Source: an uncultured Ilumatobacter sp. (GTDB lineage Bacteria > Actinomycetota > Acidimicrobiia > Acidimicrobiales > Ilumatobacteraceae). Taken from it: a stretch of DNA of 64,000 bases. The notes beneath the pieces were generated by a model, which was not told the DNA's origin, did no database searches, and saw only the letters and a program-made list of their open reading frames with translations. The stretch is from positions 1 through 64,000 of the forward strand of contig CALCXK010000120.1 of the NCBI GenBank assembly GCA_937905835.1, in the 5' to 3' direction. How positions within the stretch are numbered: position 1 is the stretch's first letter; every line of letters begins with the position of its first letter. Positions 6,662 to 16,586 of the stretch are shown here, piece after piece. The position numbers were made by a program, and so were the translations under genes.

Positions 6662-8791
6662 TCAGACGTTGGAGGTGATGACCGCGCCGTCGTCGCCAGG
6701 GGATGCGCCGTCGCCGCCAAAGCCAGCTGTGCCCTCTCCGAACGATGCGTCGTTGAACGCCTGATCGGCTCCTGAGTCGTCAAACCATCCGTACGACGAG
6801 CCACCAGATGCACCATCGCCCTGCAAATCAGCGTCGGGCCCAACCGGCGAACCGGGGATCCCGCCCGTTCGGCCGCTGCCACCGCCACCGCCGCCACCCA
6901 CGCTGCCACCTGCACCACCGTCACCACCTGCACCACCACCGCCACCACGGATCCTGGTCGAGTCGATGAACAATTCGGTGACGCGAGTCGTCAACATGCC
7001 GTAGGAAGGTCCGCCAGCACCACCACCGCCACCGCCGCCACCACCACCGCCGCCACCAGCTCCACCGCCACCGCCATCGCCGCCACCGATTCCGACAGCT
7101 CCTGAGCCACCGGGTCCGCCTGCGCCTCCCGGTTCTCCGGCGCCTCCGGCAGCACCGCTACCGCCGCGGCCACCTGCGATGAGCGATTCCAAAATCACAA
7201 TGCGATCGACGCCGACAGCATGAAGGCCGACAGATCCGCCACCGCCACCGCCACCGCTGCCACCGCTGCCAGGGGCACCCCCTGCGCCTGCGCCGCCGCC
7301 GCCACCACCGACGACGAACAGCGGACCAAACCCGCCACCGCCACCACCGCCACCGCGCCCTGCGATGCCCGGCTCGCCTGTGCCGCCGACAGCGCCGACG
7401 GGGACCGTCTCTTCATCTGCTGCGGACACCAGGTCGTCGCCGCCATCGCCACCGACACCACCGACGCCACCATCTCCGCCACTCCCCGCCAGACCGTCTG
7501 GCGCACCGTTCGTTCCGCCTTGGCCGCCACTCGATTGTCCGCTGCCACCGTTGACACCGTTACTCGTGTCACCACCACGGCCACCTGCACCGCCACCGCC
7601 CGAACCCACTCCGGCGTTGCGCCCATTTGCAGCTCCGCCAGCACCACCGGCGCCGACCGCGGTAACGGCGTCGGGCGCGATGCCGCCATCGCCACCGCTG
7701 CCGCCATTGACGGTGCTGCGCTCAATCGACAGCCGATCGACATCCGTGGCTGAGAGCCCAATACTGAGTGCTCCGCTGCCTCCCGGGGCCCCGGCGCCCC
7801 CTTGGCCCGACACCACTCGGCTGTCAATGAGGTTGACCACCTGCGCGCCTGAAATCAGAACGCCGATCGACGGACCTTCACCGGAGACGTCGGCACTCTT
7901 CAGCTCAATCGACGCGATCCACCGCTCGGCATCACCAAACACCGCGATCGCCACCTCGTCGCCGATGATCACCACACGCCGATCAGCATCACGCTTCCAA
8001 TTCTCGTCGAAGCCGCCGTAGATGCTCATCCCTGATGCCAACTCGATCGTCGCATCCGACTCGTCATAGATACCCACGCTGCGCACGTAGAGATCGCTGC
8101 CCCTCGCCGCGGTAGCTGCCGCCGCAATCGACTTGAACGGCGCCGCCATCGTCCCGTCCCCCGAATCGATTCCACGCTCACCGTCGACGAATGCAGCCCG
8201 ACTGGCGTCTTCAAACACCCGGACGACCACGTCATCGGTGTCCACGCCGTCCGTTCCGGCAACTTCGAGCGTGAAGACCAGCGTGGCTACATCATCCGGT
8301 GCGATTGCAACGGCTTCGGCGCCGCGCAGACTGCCCACGCCTGCCGTTGCATCAGGGCCTTCGATCTGTGTCCAGCGCACAGCAGCGTTCGGCGTACCCG
8401 GGGCCAAGTCGGCTGCGACGAGCCTAAACTCGTCGCCCCGGTTCACCAAGAGATCAGCGCCCGCGTCGGCATTCGCAACAATCGGAACCGTCGACGGGGG
8501 CAACGTGGTTTCGACCATGGTTGTCGATGGTGCCGACGTTGACGATGCGACCGCAATCATGTCGGACGCCGACGCGGGACGCACAGACGACTGCACTGTC
8601 GTCGCCGTTCCGCTGTCTCGAGTCGCGACGAACGCAATCATCCCGGCGAGCAGAACAACAACTGACCCGACACTCAACCCGACGATCAGGTTGCGCTGAC
8701 GTTGTTGGCTGTCACTGAAGGGAAACCGGCGAGGTGGACCCGCTGGGCCTCGGCCCGGAAAGGCTCGGTCGGAATTCCAATCGTCAGTCAT
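6662..8791 (-). CDS. Large membrane-anchored glycine-rich beta-helix protein
   Basis: 709 residues. A cytosolic Pro/Arg-rich N-terminus (~30 residues) is followed by one membrane helix (LIVGLSVGSVVVLLAGMIAF), then an extracellular part. This starts with a Thr/Ser linker and a domain with two immunoglobulin/REJ-like strands, then a DUF1565-type segment (GTMAAPFKSIAAAATAARGS, IYGGFDENW), then about 350 residues of GG-x repeats interleaved with short beta-helix rungs (IGLSATDVDRLSIERSTVNG). It resembles mycobacterial PE_PGRS composition but lacks a PE domain. The start at 8791 is set by GAAGGG (8798-8803). A role as cell-surface or matrix protein is inferred. Confidence 0.8.
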   Translation of the reverse strand: MTDDWNSDRAFPGRGPAGPPRRFPFSDSQQRQRNLIVGLSVGSVVVLLAGMIAFVATRDSGTATTVQSSVRPASASDMIAVASSTSAPSTTMVETTLPPSTVPIVANADAGADLLVNRGDEFRLVAADLAPGTPNAAVRWTQIEGPDATAGVGSLRGAEAVAIAPDDVATLVFTLEVAGTDGVDTDDVVVRVFEDASRAAFVDGERGIDSGDGTMAAPFKSIAAAATAARGSDLYVRSVGIYDESDATIELASGMSIYGGFDENWKRDADRRVVIIGDEVAIAVFGDAERWIASIELKSADVSGEGPSIGVLISGAQVVNLIDSRVVSGQGGAGAPGGSGALSIGLSATDVDRLSIERSTVNGGSGGDGGIAPDAVTAVGAGGAGGAANGRNAGVGSGGGGAGGRGGDTSNGVNGGSGQSSGGQGGTNGAPDGLAGSGGDGGVGGVGGDGGDDLVSAADEETVPVGAVGGTGEPGIAGRGGGGGGGGFGPLFVVGGGGGGAGAGGAPGSGGSGGGGGGGSVGLHAVGVDRIVILESLIAGGRGGSGAAGGAGEPGGAGGPGGSGAVGIGGGDGGGGGAGGGGGGGGGGGGGAGGPSYGMLTTRVTELFIDSTRIRGGGGGAGGDGGAGGSVGGGGGGGSGRTGGIPGSPVGPDADLQGDGASGGSSYGWFDDSGADQAFNDASFGEGTAGFGGDGASPGDDGAVITSNV

Positions 8792-8853
8792 CATGCGCCC
8801 TTCGACCACCGACCGTAGCGATCACACACGCCTACGTTGTGGCACCCGTCGTA

Positions 8854-10098
8854 TCAGGCGTCGAGGTGGTGGCGCAGAAACCCCAGCGCGGTGATCACGG
8901 AGAACTGCCGCATCTGCTCGCGAATGCCGGGCAGCCGCACCAGGCGGACCTCCTCGAACCCCGGGCCAACCATGCCCACGAAAAGGGTCCCAGCGGGTTG
9001 TCCATCCTGTTCGTCCGGACCGGCAACCCCGGTAAGCGCAAGCCCGACGTCCGCGCCAAGCCGCTCTCGGACACCGGCAGCCATCTCTCGTGCGGCCAAC
9101 TCGCTGACCACCGGGCCGTCCGACACGCCGAGCAATTGCTGCTTCACCGAGGTGGCGTAGCAGACAATTCCGCCGACAAACACATCGCTCGCCCCTGGGA
9201 TGTCGGTGAGGCGCCCGCCCACGAGCCCGCCAGTGACCGACTCCGCAACGGCCAGCGTCAACCCGCGCTGGCGGCACAGATCAAGGACGACGGATTCCAT
9301 GGTGTCTTCGTTGGTTCCGAACACGAACTCGTCGATCTCCTCGCGAACCACTGCTTCCCAGTGATCGAGCTGGGCAACGCAGTCGTCAGCAGTCTTACCC
9401 TTCGCCGTCAGCCGGACCTTCAGGCCGTTCCAACCACTCGCCAGAAACGCGAGCGTCGGTGTGTCCAGCGTTTCCAGCTGGTCGATGATGGCGTCGAGAC
9501 GTTCGTTCAAACCGCTCTCACTCTCGCCCCAAGTGCGCAGAACCCGCGAGGCAATCACAGCGCGTTCGCCGCTGCGCTCCAGCAGGTCAGGGATGATCGC
9601 CCGATGGACCATGTCGTTCATCTCATGTGGGACACCAGGTACCGCGTAGACCACCTTGACCACGCCATCAATCGTGATCGGACAGATCAAGCCGGGCGCC
9701 GTGCCACGGGTCTGCGGAATGATCGATGCGCCGACCGGCACCTCTGCCTGCTGCCGGTTGCTCTCGGCCATCACCCGTCCCCGCGACTCGAACATCGCTC
9801 GGATGACCTCAACGAGCGCCGGATCTTCAATGAGTTCGACGCCCATCACGGCGGCGATCGCGCGGCGCGTCAGATCGTCATGCGTCGGGCCAAGCCCGCC
9901 GCACACGATCACAGCGTCCGCGTCAGCGAGCATCCGCCGGAGCTGTACTTCGATCCGGCCAACATTGTCGCCGACCTTGACCTGTACGAGCGAGTCGATC
10001 CCATGAAGTGCCAACTCGCTGCCCATCCAGGCCGAGTTCGAATCGATGATCTGGCCGAGCAACAACTCGGTTCCAACAGCCAACACATCACAACGCAT
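8854..10098 (-). CDS. cinA: CinA: competence/damage-inducible protein with nicotinamide-nucleotide amidase domain
   Basis: 414 residues, full length. The N-terminal MoaB-like COG1058 domain has AVGTELLLGQIIDSNSAW and CGGLGPTHDDLTR. The C-terminal PncC-type domain has AVAESVTGGLVGGRLTDIPG and LALTGVAGPDEQDG. The two activities (ADP-ribose pyrophosphatase-like, NMN deamidase) recycle pyridine nucleotides. It lies 49 bases downstream of pgsA on the same strand, a pairing common in actinobacteria and Gram-positives; recA/recX, often next, are not here. Confidence 0.95.
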   Translation of the reverse strand: MRCDVLAVGTELLLGQIIDSNSAWMGSELALHGIDSLVQVKVGDNVGRIEVQLRRMLADADAVIVCGGLGPTHDDLTRRAIAAVMGVELIEDPALVEVIRAMFESRGRVMAESNRQQAEVPVGASIIPQTRGTAPGLICPITIDGVVKVVYAVPGVPHEMNDMVHRAIIPDLLERSGERAVIASRVLRTWGESESGLNERLDAIIDQLETLDTPTLAFLASGWNGLKVRLTAKGKTADDCVAQLDHWEAVVREEIDEFVFGTNEDTMESVVLDLCRQRGLTLAVAESVTGGLVGGRLTDIPGASDVFVGGIVCYATSVKQQLLGVSDGPVVSELAAREMAAGVRERLGADVGLALTGVAGPDEQDGQPAGTLFVGMVGPGFEEVRLVRLPGIREQMRQFSVITALGFLRHHLDA

Positions 10099-10146
10099 CC
10101 AACCAGTGTGGCGCAGACACGACGTTCAACGTCATATCTCAACGGG

Positions 10147-10707
10147 CTATTGCGACGCGCGGGCGTGGTTCAGGTATTGGGCGCCGCTGATCAAGGCAAG
10201 CCCGACGGCCGTCCACAGCAGACCCGTCCACAACCAGGTGGCGTCGAGCGCCGTCCATGGCAGGAGTACGAACCCGACAGCGAGTTGCTGGGCGAACGTC
10301 TTGTACTTCGCAAGTTTCGAAGCCGGCACGCTGATGCCCTTGCCGCTCACCACAACCCGGTACACGCTGATGATGAGTTCACGTGCCGCGATGACGATCA
10401 CCGGCACGACCCAAAAAACATCGGTACTGACCAGCGTGAACATGGCGCCGAGAATAAGCACCTTGTCGGCGAGCGGGTCGAGAAATGCACCCGCTGCCGT
10501 GGGGCCACGCCGCCGAGCGACGTAACCATCGATGAAGTCGCTGAAGCACAAGACGAACCAGAAGACACATGCGATCCATGCGCCTCGTTGGTGATTCGGA
10601 ATCACCCAGAACATGACGGGCGACAACAACAGACGCCCGGTGGTGATGGCGTTCGCCCAGCTGGCGATCGACAAGCCTTCGCTCTGCGCTACTTCCGTTG
10701 TTGCCAC
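10147..10707 (-). CDS. pgsA: CDP-diacylglycerol--glycerol-3-phosphate 3-phosphatidyltransferase
   Basis: 186 residues, multi-pass membrane enzyme of the CDP-alcohol phosphotransferase family. The signature D-G-x2-A-R...G-x3-D-x3-D is present in FIDGYVARRRGPTAAGAFLD followed by PLADK. It makes phosphatidylglycerol phosphate at the cytoplasmic membrane. The GTG start shares a base with the TAG stop of rimO, so the two are probably translated together. Confidence 0.92.
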   Translation of the reverse strand: MATTEVAQSEGLSIASWANAITTGRLLLSPVMFWVIPNHQRGAWIACVFWFVLCFSDFIDGYVARRRGPTAAGAFLDPLADKVLILGAMFTLVSTDVFWVVPVIVIAARELIISVYRVVVSGKGISVPASKLAKYKTFAQQLAVGFVLLPWTALDATWLWTGLLWTAVGLALISGAQYLNHARASQ

Positions 10708-12065
10708 TACCGAACTGCCGATTCCTCGATGTCGAGCGATGCGACGTCGACGCCAGCGGCGACCAGATCAGGCCCCAGTGCGTCGACGATCTCGACCTCG
10801 GCAAACTCACCCACCATCACATCGTCACCGACGTGGATAATGCCATCGATCTCGGGGGCTTCACGGTGACTACGAGCCACGCCCGGGGCATCGACAAGCA
10901 CCGACATCGTGGTGCCGATCAGGTCGTCACGTCGAGCAGCAGTGATGTCGTCCTGCATTTCACGGAGCTCAGCGAGCCGCTCGTGCATCAGCCCGGCGGG
11001 CACGACACCCTCACCCTTTTTTACCAAGTTGGCTGCATAGGTGCCATCTTCGTCGCTGTAGGAAAAGAATCCGCACCAATCGAGCTGTGCCTCTTCAATG
11101 AAGCGCACCATCTGGTCGTGGTCGTCTTCGGTTTCGCCCGGGTAACCGACGATGAAGTTGCTGCGGAATGCCGCTTCGGGTTCGCGTTCACGAATATCGC
11201 CAATGCGATTCAGGAAGCGCTGACCGTCCCCCCAGCGGCGCATCTTGCGCAGCAGCGGCTTACTCACGTGCTGCAGCGAGAGGTCGAAATACGGCACACC
11301 CGAGTTACAGATCGAGTCGATCAGCCCATCGGTGAGGTCGCTCGGGTACAGATAGAGCAACCGGACACGGTCGACTTGTGCAGCCACCGCGTCGATCAGT
11401 GGCACGATCGAACCGGCGCCCATTTCGTCCGGACGGTCCTTCCCGTACGAGGCGAGATCCTGAGCCACGAGCACGATCTCACGCGCGGCCAACTGTTCGA
11501 CCTCGGCGAGAATCGACGACACGTCACGGCTGCGCTGGGGGCCACGGAAGCTCGGAATAGCACAGAAGCCGCACGACCGGTCGCAGCCTTCGGCGATCTT
11601 GACGTACGCCCACGGCACGGCTGACTTCGGCCGCGGTAGGTTGAGTAGATCGAAGTCGGGGAGCGGCGCTTCGGACACGGGGATGAGCTTGCGCCCGCGC
11701 TTGAGTTTGGGGACTTCGGTGCCGTCACGCTGCTCGGGACGCATGTTGAACGCCATGCCAAACCCCGCGACCTGGTCGACTTCCGGCAGTTCGGCAGCCA
11801 ACTCGTCGCCGTAGCGCTCGGCCATGCAGCCGGTGACGACAAGCTTCGAACCCTTGAGGCGCTGCGCGTCGAGCGCCAAGATCGTGTCGATCGATTCGCG
11901 TCGCGCCGCATCGATGAACGCACACGTGTTGACGACCAGGAGATCGGCCGCTGCGGCATCGTCGGTGGCTTCCATGCCGTCCGCAAGTAGTGCGCCGACA
12001 AGTTTGTCTGAATCGACATCGTTCTTCGGGCAGCCCAGTGTTTCAATATAAAACCGCTGCACCAT
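10707..12065 (-). CDS. rimO: RimO: ribosomal protein S12 (uS12) methylthiotransferase
   Basis: 452 residues. It has the N-terminal UPF0004 domain (FYIETLGCPKNDVDSDKLVG, VNTCAFIDAARRES, VTGCMAERY with three cluster-binding Cys), then the radical-SAM core with CDRSCGFCAIPSFRGPQRSR, then a C-terminal TRAM domain. RGPQRSR and the SLQH segment favour RimO over MiaB. It adds a methylthio group to an Asp of S12. The ATG at 12065 (MVQRFYIETLG) is chosen; the frame is open to 12149 but that extension is Arg-rich and not family-like. Confidence 0.93.
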   Translation of the reverse strand: MVQRFYIETLGCPKNDVDSDKLVGALLADGMEATDDAAAADLLVVNTCAFIDAARRESIDTILALDAQRLKGSKLVVTGCMAERYGDELAAELPEVDQVAGFGMAFNMRPEQRDGTEVPKLKRGRKLIPVSEAPLPDFDLLNLPRPKSAVPWAYVKIAEGCDRSCGFCAIPSFRGPQRSRDVSSILAEVEQLAAREIVLVAQDLASYGKDRPDEMGAGSIVPLIDAVAAQVDRVRLLYLYPSDLTDGLIDSICNSGVPYFDLSLQHVSKPLLRKMRRWGDGQRFLNRIGDIREREPEAAFRSNFIVGYPGETEDDHDQMVRFIEEAQLDWCGFFSYSDEDGTYAANLVKKGEGVVPAGLMHERLAELREMQDDITAARRDDLIGTTMSVLVDAPGVARSHREAPEIDGIIHVGDDVMVGEFAEVEIVDALGPDLVAAGVDVASLDIEESAVR

Positions 12066-12180
12066 GGCCCCGACGCTATCCGACGCCCATTCGGACCCAC
12101 CTTTATCCGTTTGTGCACGTTTGCGTCGACAAATCGGGTGGCATACCAACCAACTCGTCGACGCAAACGACTGAAGACTG

Positions 12181-13113
12181 TTACTGGTGCGCGAGTCGCA
12201 GCCCGAGACGCGGCCATGGGAACGAGACCAGCCGACCCGTGCCCGACAAGGTCACGAACGCCGTCGACATGTCGTCACCACCGAAACAAATGTTGGTCGT
12301 GAATATGTCGCCGGTGCAGTGGTGCTCGGTGTGCTCTCCGTCGGGTGAGATCGCAGTGATGCCACCGTTGAGCAATGTCGCCACGCACACCCAACCGTCG
12401 TGATCCACCGCCAGCGAGTCGAGTAGTTGGTGGCCGGGCAACCCGTAAAGGACGCGCGGCCGCCCGCCCGCCGCCAGGCGGCCGGGCTCTTCGAGCTCTC
12501 GCTCAAACACCCGCCCCGTGTGCGTTTCGGCCCAATACAGCGTCGTGCCAGCAGGCGACAAGCCGATCCCATTCGGACCCTCGACCGGGAAAATGGCCTC
12601 GGTAATCTCCGAACCATCGCACTTTGCGTGATAGATCGCGGTGAGATCAGCCGTCCGTGCGTCGAGGTCGCGGATGCCGTGATCGGTGAACCAGAATCCG
12701 CCGTGACCGTCCATCACCAGATCGTTCGGGGCTCGCAGCGGGCGTCCCTCACACTCGGTGTACAGATCGGTGACCGAGCCGTCGTACAGATCTACCCGCT
12801 GAATCTTGCCGCCGAGGTATCGCTCCGGGTCGTAGCGGCCCGGTTGGAACCGGCCATTGCGTTCGATCGGCGTGAAGCACCCTCCGTTGTTGCACAAATA
12901 AATCGCGCCGTCAGGCCCGATGGCGGCTCCGTTTGGACCGCCCGGTGTTTCAGCAACCCGTTCCTTGGTGCCATCAGGCCACACCCGAGTGAGGCAAGCG
13001 GAAAACAGTTCGACGACGATCACCGAGCCGTCAGGCATCGCGATCGGCCCCTCGGGGAAACGCAACCCGTCGGTGATTTCAGTCAACTGCGGCGTCAGAA
13101 CGGAATGGGCCAT
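12181..13113 (-). CDS. SMP-30/gluconolactonase/LRE-like beta-propeller hydrolase
   Basis: 310 residues. Characteristic blades are LRFPEGPIAMPDGSVIVVEL, GGPNGAAIGPDGAIYLCNN, RAPNDLVMDGHGGFWFTDHG and EGPNGIGLSPAGTTLYWAET. The Glu (FPEGP), the Asn (APND) and a later Asp (LDSLAVDHDGW) correspond to the metal ligands of the family. Members are lactonases acting on aldonolactones or similar compounds. The substrate is not predictable. No signal peptide. Confidence 0.88.
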   Translation of the reverse strand: MAHSVLTPQLTEITDGLRFPEGPIAMPDGSVIVVELFSACLTRVWPDGTKERVAETPGGPNGAAIGPDGAIYLCNNGGCFTPIERNGRFQPGRYDPERYLGGKIQRVDLYDGSVTDLYTECEGRPLRAPNDLVMDGHGGFWFTDHGIRDLDARTADLTAIYHAKCDGSEITEAIFPVEGPNGIGLSPAGTTLYWAETHTGRVFERELEEPGRLAAGGRPRVLYGLPGHQLLDSLAVDHDGWVCVATLLNGGITAISPDGEHTEHHCTGDIFTTNICFGGDDMSTAFVTLSGTGRLVSFPWPRLGLRLAHQ

Positions 13114-13145
13114 GAACCCATGCTCGCAGACCGCAGCGGTCTCGA

Positions 13146-15797
13146 CTAGAGCTGGCCGTTTTGCTGGAGTAGTTCGAACTCTTCGACCGTCATCAGCACC
13201 GAGCGGGCCTTCGAGCCCTCACTGGGCCCAACCACACCGCGCGTTTCGAGGAGGTCCATGATGCGTCCTGCTCGAGCAAAGCCAACTTTCAGCTTGCGCT
13301 GCAACATTGAGGTCGACCCGAGTTGGCTGCGCACGATGAGTTCCATTGCCTGGCGCATCATGACGGTGTCTTCGTCTTCTTCGCCGGCGGAGAAGGCGTT
13401 GGCATCAGAGGTGAGATCCATCGACCCCATCGACCCCATCGGAGCAGCTCCGGGCGCACCCAGTGGCGGCGGCACGAGTGCGGGATGATCGCTGCCGGCG
13501 AATCCATGTGCATCGGACTTCGGTGCGTCGTCGCCGTCTTCGACAGCCGTCGAATGAATCGTCTCCGGGGCTTGCGCACGCCAGTGAGCAACCACCTTGC
13601 GGACCTCTTCCTCGGTGATGAAGGCACCTTGAATACGGTTCGCGACCGACGAGTTTCCTGGCAGCAACAGCATGTCGCCCTTACCGACGAGCTTGTCGGC
13701 ACCGGGCTGGTCGAGGATGACTCGCGAGTCGGTCAACGACGACACGGCAAACGCCATACGGGCCGGAATGTTTGCCTTGATGACACCGGTGATGACGTTG
13801 ACCGAGGGGCGCTGAGTGGCGACGATGAGATGGATACCGACCGCACGCGCTTTCTGAGCGATGCGGGTGATCGACTCCTCGACGTCGCGTGCAGCGACCA
13901 TCATCAGGTCGTTGAGTTCGTCGACAACGATGACGATGTAGGGCATGTGCTCGTAGACCGGCGCGCTGTCGGGATCCCAGCCCATCGGTTGCTCGATCTC
14001 GCCTTTCTTGAAGGACTTGTTGTAGCCACCGATATCGCGGTAGCCGACCTCCGAGAGCACGTCGTAGCGACGCTCCATCTCCTTGACCGCCCACCCGAGT
14101 GCGTTGGCTGCCTTCTTCGGGTTGGTGACCGGCTGCGTGAGCAGGTGCGGTAAACGCTGGTACTGCCCCATCTCGACCTGTTTGGGGTCGATCAGAATCA
14201 AACGCACCACGTCGGGTGTCGTCCGCATCAGCAGCGACGTGATGATGCAATTAATGCCTGACGACTTACCGGCACCCGTGGCACCGGCGATGAGCAGGTG
14301 CGGCGTGGATTCGAGATCGAGGAAGACGGCCTTGCCCGTGATGTCTTTGCCGATCGCGACGTCGAGCGGCGCATCAGCCTTCTTCGCCTCGAGCGACCTC
14401 ATGAGGTCACCAAGTACGACGAGCTGACGTTGGTGGTTTGGCACTTCGACGCCAATGGCCGAGCGACCCGGGATCGGGGCCAGTATGCGGACGTCGGTCG
14501 CCGCCATGGCGTAGGCGATGTCTTTCTGCAAGTTCGTGACCTTGGCGACTTTGACGCCTGGGCCGAGTTCGAGCTCGTACCGAGTCACGGTCGGGCCGAC
14601 GGTCATGCCGATCAGTTCGGTCTCGACGTTGTGCGAGCTGAGCGACTCTTGCAGCATTTCGCCGCGCTTTTCAATGGCCTGGATGTCCATCTTTTGCTCG
14701 CCGGTAGTTTCGAGGAACTTGTTGGGTGGGAGGATCCAGTTGCCGACCCGTACACCATCGACCGACAGGTCGCCCGGCTTGGATCCGGTGTTGACCTTGG
14801 GCTTCTTCGCCGCACGTTTGCGCTTTGCGGATACCCCGCCAGCGGCCTCGTCGACCTCGCTCCACTCATCACCGTCGTCTTCGAAGTCATAGAGCTCGGC
14901 GCCGGCCTGCAGCGTCATCGGCTCGCCGGCAACCGAACCTGGGCCGGAAAGATCGCCCGATGTGCCCATCCCTGACGAGTCGTAACTGCGCAGTTCACCG
15001 CTCTCGTCGTGGTCACTGCTCAATGTCGAGATGCTGCTGATCCCGGACCGGGCGGCCCGACCCAGCGGCCGGAGTATCGTTGAAAGGAACCCACCAGTCG
15101 CCGCGGCCGCCGTGCGCAATGACGTCTGGGTGACCAGCAGGCCGCCACTCGTCAAGATGGCGGTGAGGATCACCACGGCACCGGGACCGTCAACCGCTGC
15201 CCGGAGCGGCTCAGCTGCGAGCGCACCGAACCAACCGCCGGCGAGGCCGAGATCGTCGGCGCTCGCCGAAATTTTGTCGGGTCCGCGCAGCAGATGCAGC
15301 AGACCAAGCAGCGAGAGGGTGATCGCAGTCCAGCCCACCGCGAGGCGAACAGGGCTAGAGGAACGACCACGCTTGACCAACGAGACGCCGGTCGCGATGA
15401 GGATCAGCGGTACGGCGAAGCGCCCGAGGCCCATGAACCAACCGATCAGCGTCTCACTGCCGCGACCCAATGGGCCGGCGAGGTCGTCGACGTAGACAGC
15501 GAGTGCACACAGCACGCCTCCACCAATGAGGCCAAGGCCGAGGAACTCGTGCTCGCGACCTTCAAGCGCGCCCCGCAGTTCCGAAGCAGCACGATCGCCG
15601 CGAGTCATTTGAGGCGGCGTCTGATCACGCACGTTCGAGCGACTCGATGGCATCACCTCGGTATCGTCTGCTTTCGACGACGCTCGGGCCGTACGCGACA
15701 AACTGCTCACCGACGTCGACCGCTTGGCCGACGACCTCTGGTTGACAGCGCGCTTCTTGGCTGGCGGCTTCTTTTTGGACGGACCCCACGTGGACAT
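13146..15797 (-). CDS. ftsK: FtsK/SpoIIIE-type DNA translocase
   Basis: 883 residues. The N-terminus is basic and Lys/Pro-rich, then about four membrane helices (FLGLGLIGGGVLCALAVYV onward), an acidic linker, and the motor domain with Walker A AGATGAGKSSGINC and Walker B PYIVIVVDELNDLMM, with TQRPSVNVITGVIKANIPAR. A C-terminal winged-helix gamma domain follows (GSTSMLQRKLKVGFARAGRI), which reads KOPS-type orienting sequences. It pumps chromosomal DNA through the septum and activates dimer resolution. The position near rnj and dapA matches actinobacterial gene order. Confidence 0.95.
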   Translation of the reverse strand: MSTWGPSKKKPPAKKRAVNQRSSAKRSTSVSSLSRTARASSKADDTEVMPSSRSNVRDQTPPQMTRGDRAASELRGALEGREHEFLGLGLIGGGVLCALAVYVDDLAGPLGRGSETLIGWFMGLGRFAVPLILIATGVSLVKRGRSSSPVRLAVGWTAITLSLLGLLHLLRGPDKISASADDLGLAGGWFGALAAEPLRAAVDGPGAVVILTAILTSGGLLVTQTSLRTAAAATGGFLSTILRPLGRAARSGISSISTLSSDHDESGELRSYDSSGMGTSGDLSGPGSVAGEPMTLQAGAELYDFEDDGDEWSEVDEAAGGVSAKRKRAAKKPKVNTGSKPGDLSVDGVRVGNWILPPNKFLETTGEQKMDIQAIEKRGEMLQESLSSHNVETELIGMTVGPTVTRYELELGPGVKVAKVTNLQKDIAYAMAATDVRILAPIPGRSAIGVEVPNHQRQLVVLGDLMRSLEAKKADAPLDVAIGKDITGKAVFLDLESTPHLLIAGATGAGKSSGINCIITSLLMRTTPDVVRLILIDPKQVEMGQYQRLPHLLTQPVTNPKKAANALGWAVKEMERRYDVLSEVGYRDIGGYNKSFKKGEIEQPMGWDPDSAPVYEHMPYIVIVVDELNDLMMVAARDVEESITRIAQKARAVGIHLIVATQRPSVNVITGVIKANIPARMAFAVSSLTDSRVILDQPGADKLVGKGDMLLLPGNSSVANRIQGAFITEEEVRKVVAHWRAQAPETIHSTAVEDGDDAPKSDAHGFAGSDHPALVPPPLGAPGAAPMGSMGSMDLTSDANAFSAGEEDEDTVMMRQAMELIVRSQLGSTSMLQRKLKVGFARAGRIMDLLETRGVVGPSEGSKARSVLMTVEEFELLQQNGQL

Positions 15798-15886
15798 GAC
15801 ACCACCAACCGTACCAACCCACTGTCACAGCGGTCTCGCATGGTCCGACCGGGCAATGATCGACCTCTCCCCGAAGTCCCCGAGCA

Positions 15887-15921
15887 AATGTCCACTTCTC
15901 ACCCGAGGGGAAGTGGACATT
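15887..15921. terminator. 12-bp perfect stem-loop between lipoprotein gene and ftsK
   Basis: The arm AATGTCCACTTC (15887-15898) is exactly complementary to GAAGTGGACATT (15910-15921) with an 11-base loop. It begins 5 bases after the stop of the minus-strand lipoprotein gene and lies ~90 bases before the ftsK start. No T tract follows, so it may be a transcript-stabilising or partial termination hairpin rather than a strong intrinsic terminator. Confidence 0.55.
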
Positions 15922-15926
15922 GCCGA

Positions 15927-16436
15927 TCAGAGCAGGGCGACCTCGATAACCGCACCACTGGGAGCGACGACGACGTCAAGCACCCCACCCTGCTCAGACC
16001 GAGCAGAGACCACGTAACGAACGAAACCACCAGGACCACCCTCGACACTAAACGCATCGATGGTGGCGGTTGGAAGGTCGGTTTCGACGCCAACGAGCAC
16101 CCTTGCCTCGTCGAAATCGATCGCCTCGGCCGTGAAGGTCTGGCCAGTGGCCCCATCGATTCGTGGCGCGGGTTCTTGCAGCTCGCCATCAAGGTAGACG
16201 TACGGCACTGCAGCTGTGGCTCGGTCGATTGCCACAAAGACATTCGTGAGCTGGGGTGTTGCAGTTATTTCGAAAAATTCCTGCGGCCCTCCGAGCGCAG
16301 CGTCGACCGCTGCAGCTGCAGCTGCGATGTTGCTGACGAACGAGTCACCGCCGCCTGAGGTTGTCCCGTCGCTGCCGCCAGAGCAGGAAACAAGAGCAAT
16401 GAGTGAGGCAGCAAGCAGCAGCGAGCGTCGATTCAC
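15927..16436 (-). CDS. Putative lipoprotein of unknown function
   Basis: 169 residues. A type II signal peptide is clear: MNRRSLLLAASLIALVSC with lipobox LVSC (Cys18) followed by Ser/Gly/Thr-rich tether. The rest is a small beta-rich domain (TPQLTNVFVAIDRATAAVPY, EARVLVGVETDL, GGFVRYVVSARSEQGGVLDV) with no catalytic motif. It should sit on the outer face of the membrane. No family recognised. Confidence 0.75.
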   Translation of the reverse strand: MNRRSLLLAASLIALVSCSGGSDGTTSGGGDSFVSNIAAAAAAVDAALGGPQEFFEITATPQLTNVFVAIDRATAAVPYVYLDGELQEPAPRIDGATGQTFTAEAIDFDEARVLVGVETDLPTATIDAFSVEGGPGGFVRYVVSARSEQGGVLDVVVAPSGAVIEVALL

Positions 16437-16586
16437 CCTGCGAGTATGGGACCGAAATCAACCAACCCTGCAATTCGCCCTTGGGAGTGGCGGGATCAGA
16501 TAGTTCGAGGTCAAGGAAGCATGAACCCGAGTTGGCCTCCGCCAACGAGCGGTGCGGCTGACGCCGAGATCGAGTGATCTGGACCG

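Noticed and set aside
7220..8021. Long plus-strand frames opposite the Gly-rich protein gene
   Set aside because: Mirror images of GGN/GCC-rich codons; they read low-complexity Ala/Thr or Pro/Ser and have no start signals.
8734..10869. 711-codon plus-strand open frame over cinA and pgsA
   Set aside because: Antisense to two well-identified genes; composition is His/Asp/Arg-rich shadow sequence without domains.
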